This document shows, piece by piece, positions 62,226 to 64,000 of a stretch of DNA of 64,000 nt. How positions within the stretch are numbered: the stretch's first letter is position 1; every line of letters begins with the position of its first letter. The notes under the pieces are model-generated. The model was given only the letters and a program-made list of their open reading frames with translations. It was not told the DNA's origin and made no database searches. Both the position numbers and the translations under genes were made by a program. Location of the stretch: the NCBI GenBank assembly GCA_018907035.1, contig JACCIC010000095.1:310001-374000 (forward strand), read 5' to 3'. The DNA comes from Sycobia sp. Sy_11 (taxonomy: Eukaryota; Arthropoda; Insecta; Hymenoptera; Epichrysomallidae).

Positions 62226-63983
62226 GTAAGTAGTATTACCATGTCATAGGTACTTGAGATTCATAGAATAAAAAATGCTATAAAAACTATTTACTTTGAA
62301 AAATATCCATGGAGAAAACTTCACGATTTGAAAAATTAAAAATTGATAAAATGAATATATTATTTAATTAATTTGTTATTTAATGTGTTATTGAGTCTTT
62401 AGTTCTTTTCCTTTTATAATGTTTTTTCTTCAACCGTGTTAAAAATTCGCTTAATAGAAAAAAACAATTAAAAATTTTTTTTAATCTATATGTGTATATA
62501 TAGTATATAATACCAAAACAGAATACTATATGAATATGAAAAAATCATATTCAATAAACTCATTTATATGAAATAAAAAATATCCTGTATAAATTTTTCA
62601 AAAACGATTGGAAAATTGTCGATCTCATCTGAAAATTATGCAATAAAACGTGGATGCTTAAACAAGCTTGACGCGTTATATAGAGCTAAACGTTATAATC
62701 CTTAACATGTAAGCTATAGTATACAAATTACATAATATTACGTAATGTGAGAAAACTGCACTCAGAAATCAGATTATACTTTTCTGAAGCTTTGCGATCC
62801 CAAAATTGGCTTAATACGTCGCGTTTTCGAAATGTTCTGACCTGGATTTGCAAAAAAAAAGTTTTCAACTACTGAACTTACTACGATTATAAATAATATC
62901 GACGATATATTTTTCTCAAGAAACACACGCTTCAAATCTATTTAATCAAAGGGACGTATCCCCTTTTTTATTGCAATATTGCAATTTGAACTTTTCATTT
63001 TTGAGAACTAATTATAATGCAATTTTTATCTACTGAGACACACACGCAGATTTGATAAAACGATTTTTTTGCACGTTTAAGTTCGAATATTTTGAAAAGC
63101 TGAGGTGTGATTGTCAAATTGTAAGCCCAGATTCGTCGCCAGTACATTGAAACCCTTCAAAAAGCTTCAGGACAGTAATATCTGATTGCTAGATATGAGG
63201 CTCAGTCAAATTTTGTTCACCAATGTTATTATTAAGGTAGGAGCTCATATAAACGAATCGACATCAAAATTTCAATGAGATTTGTTGTACAGTTAGATAT
63301 TTTAGTGAAAATAATACATTTAATATTTCAAAAAGTCTTAATGAGATGCGAAATAAGAAATTAACGTTTCAATTTTCATCAATTGATCATAGGTCTTTAT
63401 AGAGAATAACGTATTTTTCATAACCTTCAAGACTTGTATGATGTTGATATTATCTTGTGACTTCAAGATAAAAATCAATTTATTTATTCATAGTATTATA
63501 TTCGATGAATAATTATGAAAAACTCAGGCATGCTCTTTGCATATGTATCTTGTAATAAAATCTTCCATTTAAATCATGACAAATTAAAGAGATATTCTGA
63601 AAAAAAGGTCAAAAAATTGTTGAAAATTAACATTCATATTTTCTTTTATATTTTATAAAATCTTTTGAAACCTTAAGTATATTATTTTTGCTTAAATATC
63701 TAATTGTATGATAAATTTCATTTAAAACTTTGATGTTTATTTTCTATGCGTTACTATTTTTAAATTTTTCGCTACGATACAAAAATTAGAAGAAATAAAC
63801 TATAGGTTATATTTCTTAGATAGAAAATATTGTTATAATATATATTCATAACTTACGTATTATCATATATACTTATGTAAATTTACATTAAATTCTGATT
63901 GGGATCTTTTGTTCCAAAATAATTAACGAGTTTTGGTATTTTTGAATTTTTTTAGTAACAATTATAAAAAACTTATTTTACAG
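62226..63983 (+). other. Intron 4, 1.76 kb
   Basis: Bounded by gtaagt and ttacag. AT-rich. The middle part (62.78-63.24 kb) is less monotonous and could be an old repeat, but I find no terminal repeats or coding relics there. Confidence 0.7.
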
Positions 63984-64000
63984 AAAATTCAACGGAACAC
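63984..64000 (+). CDS. Fifth coding exon, cut by the window end
   Basis: Starts after a T-rich tract and acceptor ttttacag (AG at 63982-63983). Only 17 nt are visible. Their first two bases complete the codon opened at 62,225 (G+AA, Glu) and continue NSTEH with no stop. The gene runs on beyond the window, so its total length and C-terminus are unknown. Confidence 0.65.

Noticed and set aside
1..64000. CRISPR arrays, operons, riboswitches, rRNA genes
   Set aside because: No evenly spaced identical repeats with unique spacers, no prokaryotic gene layout and no rRNA sequence. The repeats are eukaryotic microsatellites and transposons.

Overview
The window looks like nuclear DNA of an insect, most plausibly a hymenopteran such as an ant, wasp or bee. 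The support is a spliced gene with AT-rich GT-AG introns, a very AT-rich background broken by blocks in which CpG is not depleted, two mariner-type transposon relics, a tRNA-derived SINE, a decayed Ty3/Gypsy pol region, and a very high load of dinucleotide microsatellites. The species call is inference. Nothing bacterial, such as operons or CRISPR arrays, is present.

Positions 1-45,100 appear to be intergenic, or introns of genes whose exons I cannot see. They hold: many (TA)n, (GA)n, (CT)n and compound CA/CG arrays; a decayed coding relic of unknown origin at 12.37-13.57 kb; a fold-back inverted repeat at 26.03-26.23 kb; an internally deleted mariner at 26.55-27.56 kb; a diverged ~250 bp tandem repeat at 38.6-39.27 kb; and a 1,489 bp mariner at 39,524-41,012. 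That mariner is interrupted by a SINE with a clean 13 bp target-site duplication. Without the SINE and one duplication copy it would be 1,272 bp, the normal mariner size.

Positions 45,130-64,000 hold the 5' part of one protein-coding gene on the + strand. A CpG-dense, microsatellite-rich promoter region leads to a short first coding exon (46,947-46,995). It matches in phase an exon at 59,915-60,089, across a first intron of about 12.9 kb. Three further exons follow (60,746-60,866; 62,078-62,225; 63,984 to beyond the window). The visible coding sequence is 510 nt (170 codons), open throughout, with matching phases at all four junctions. I do not recognise the protein family, so no symbol is given.

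The first intron carries an antisense Gypsy relic (55.9-57.73 kb) and a tRNA-like fragment at 58.12 kb. The third intron carries a 356 bp MITE-like element with TTAAGGAGG ends and a CTCF-like motif. Most open frames elsewhere are translations of microsatellites or chance frames in CpG-rich DNA.
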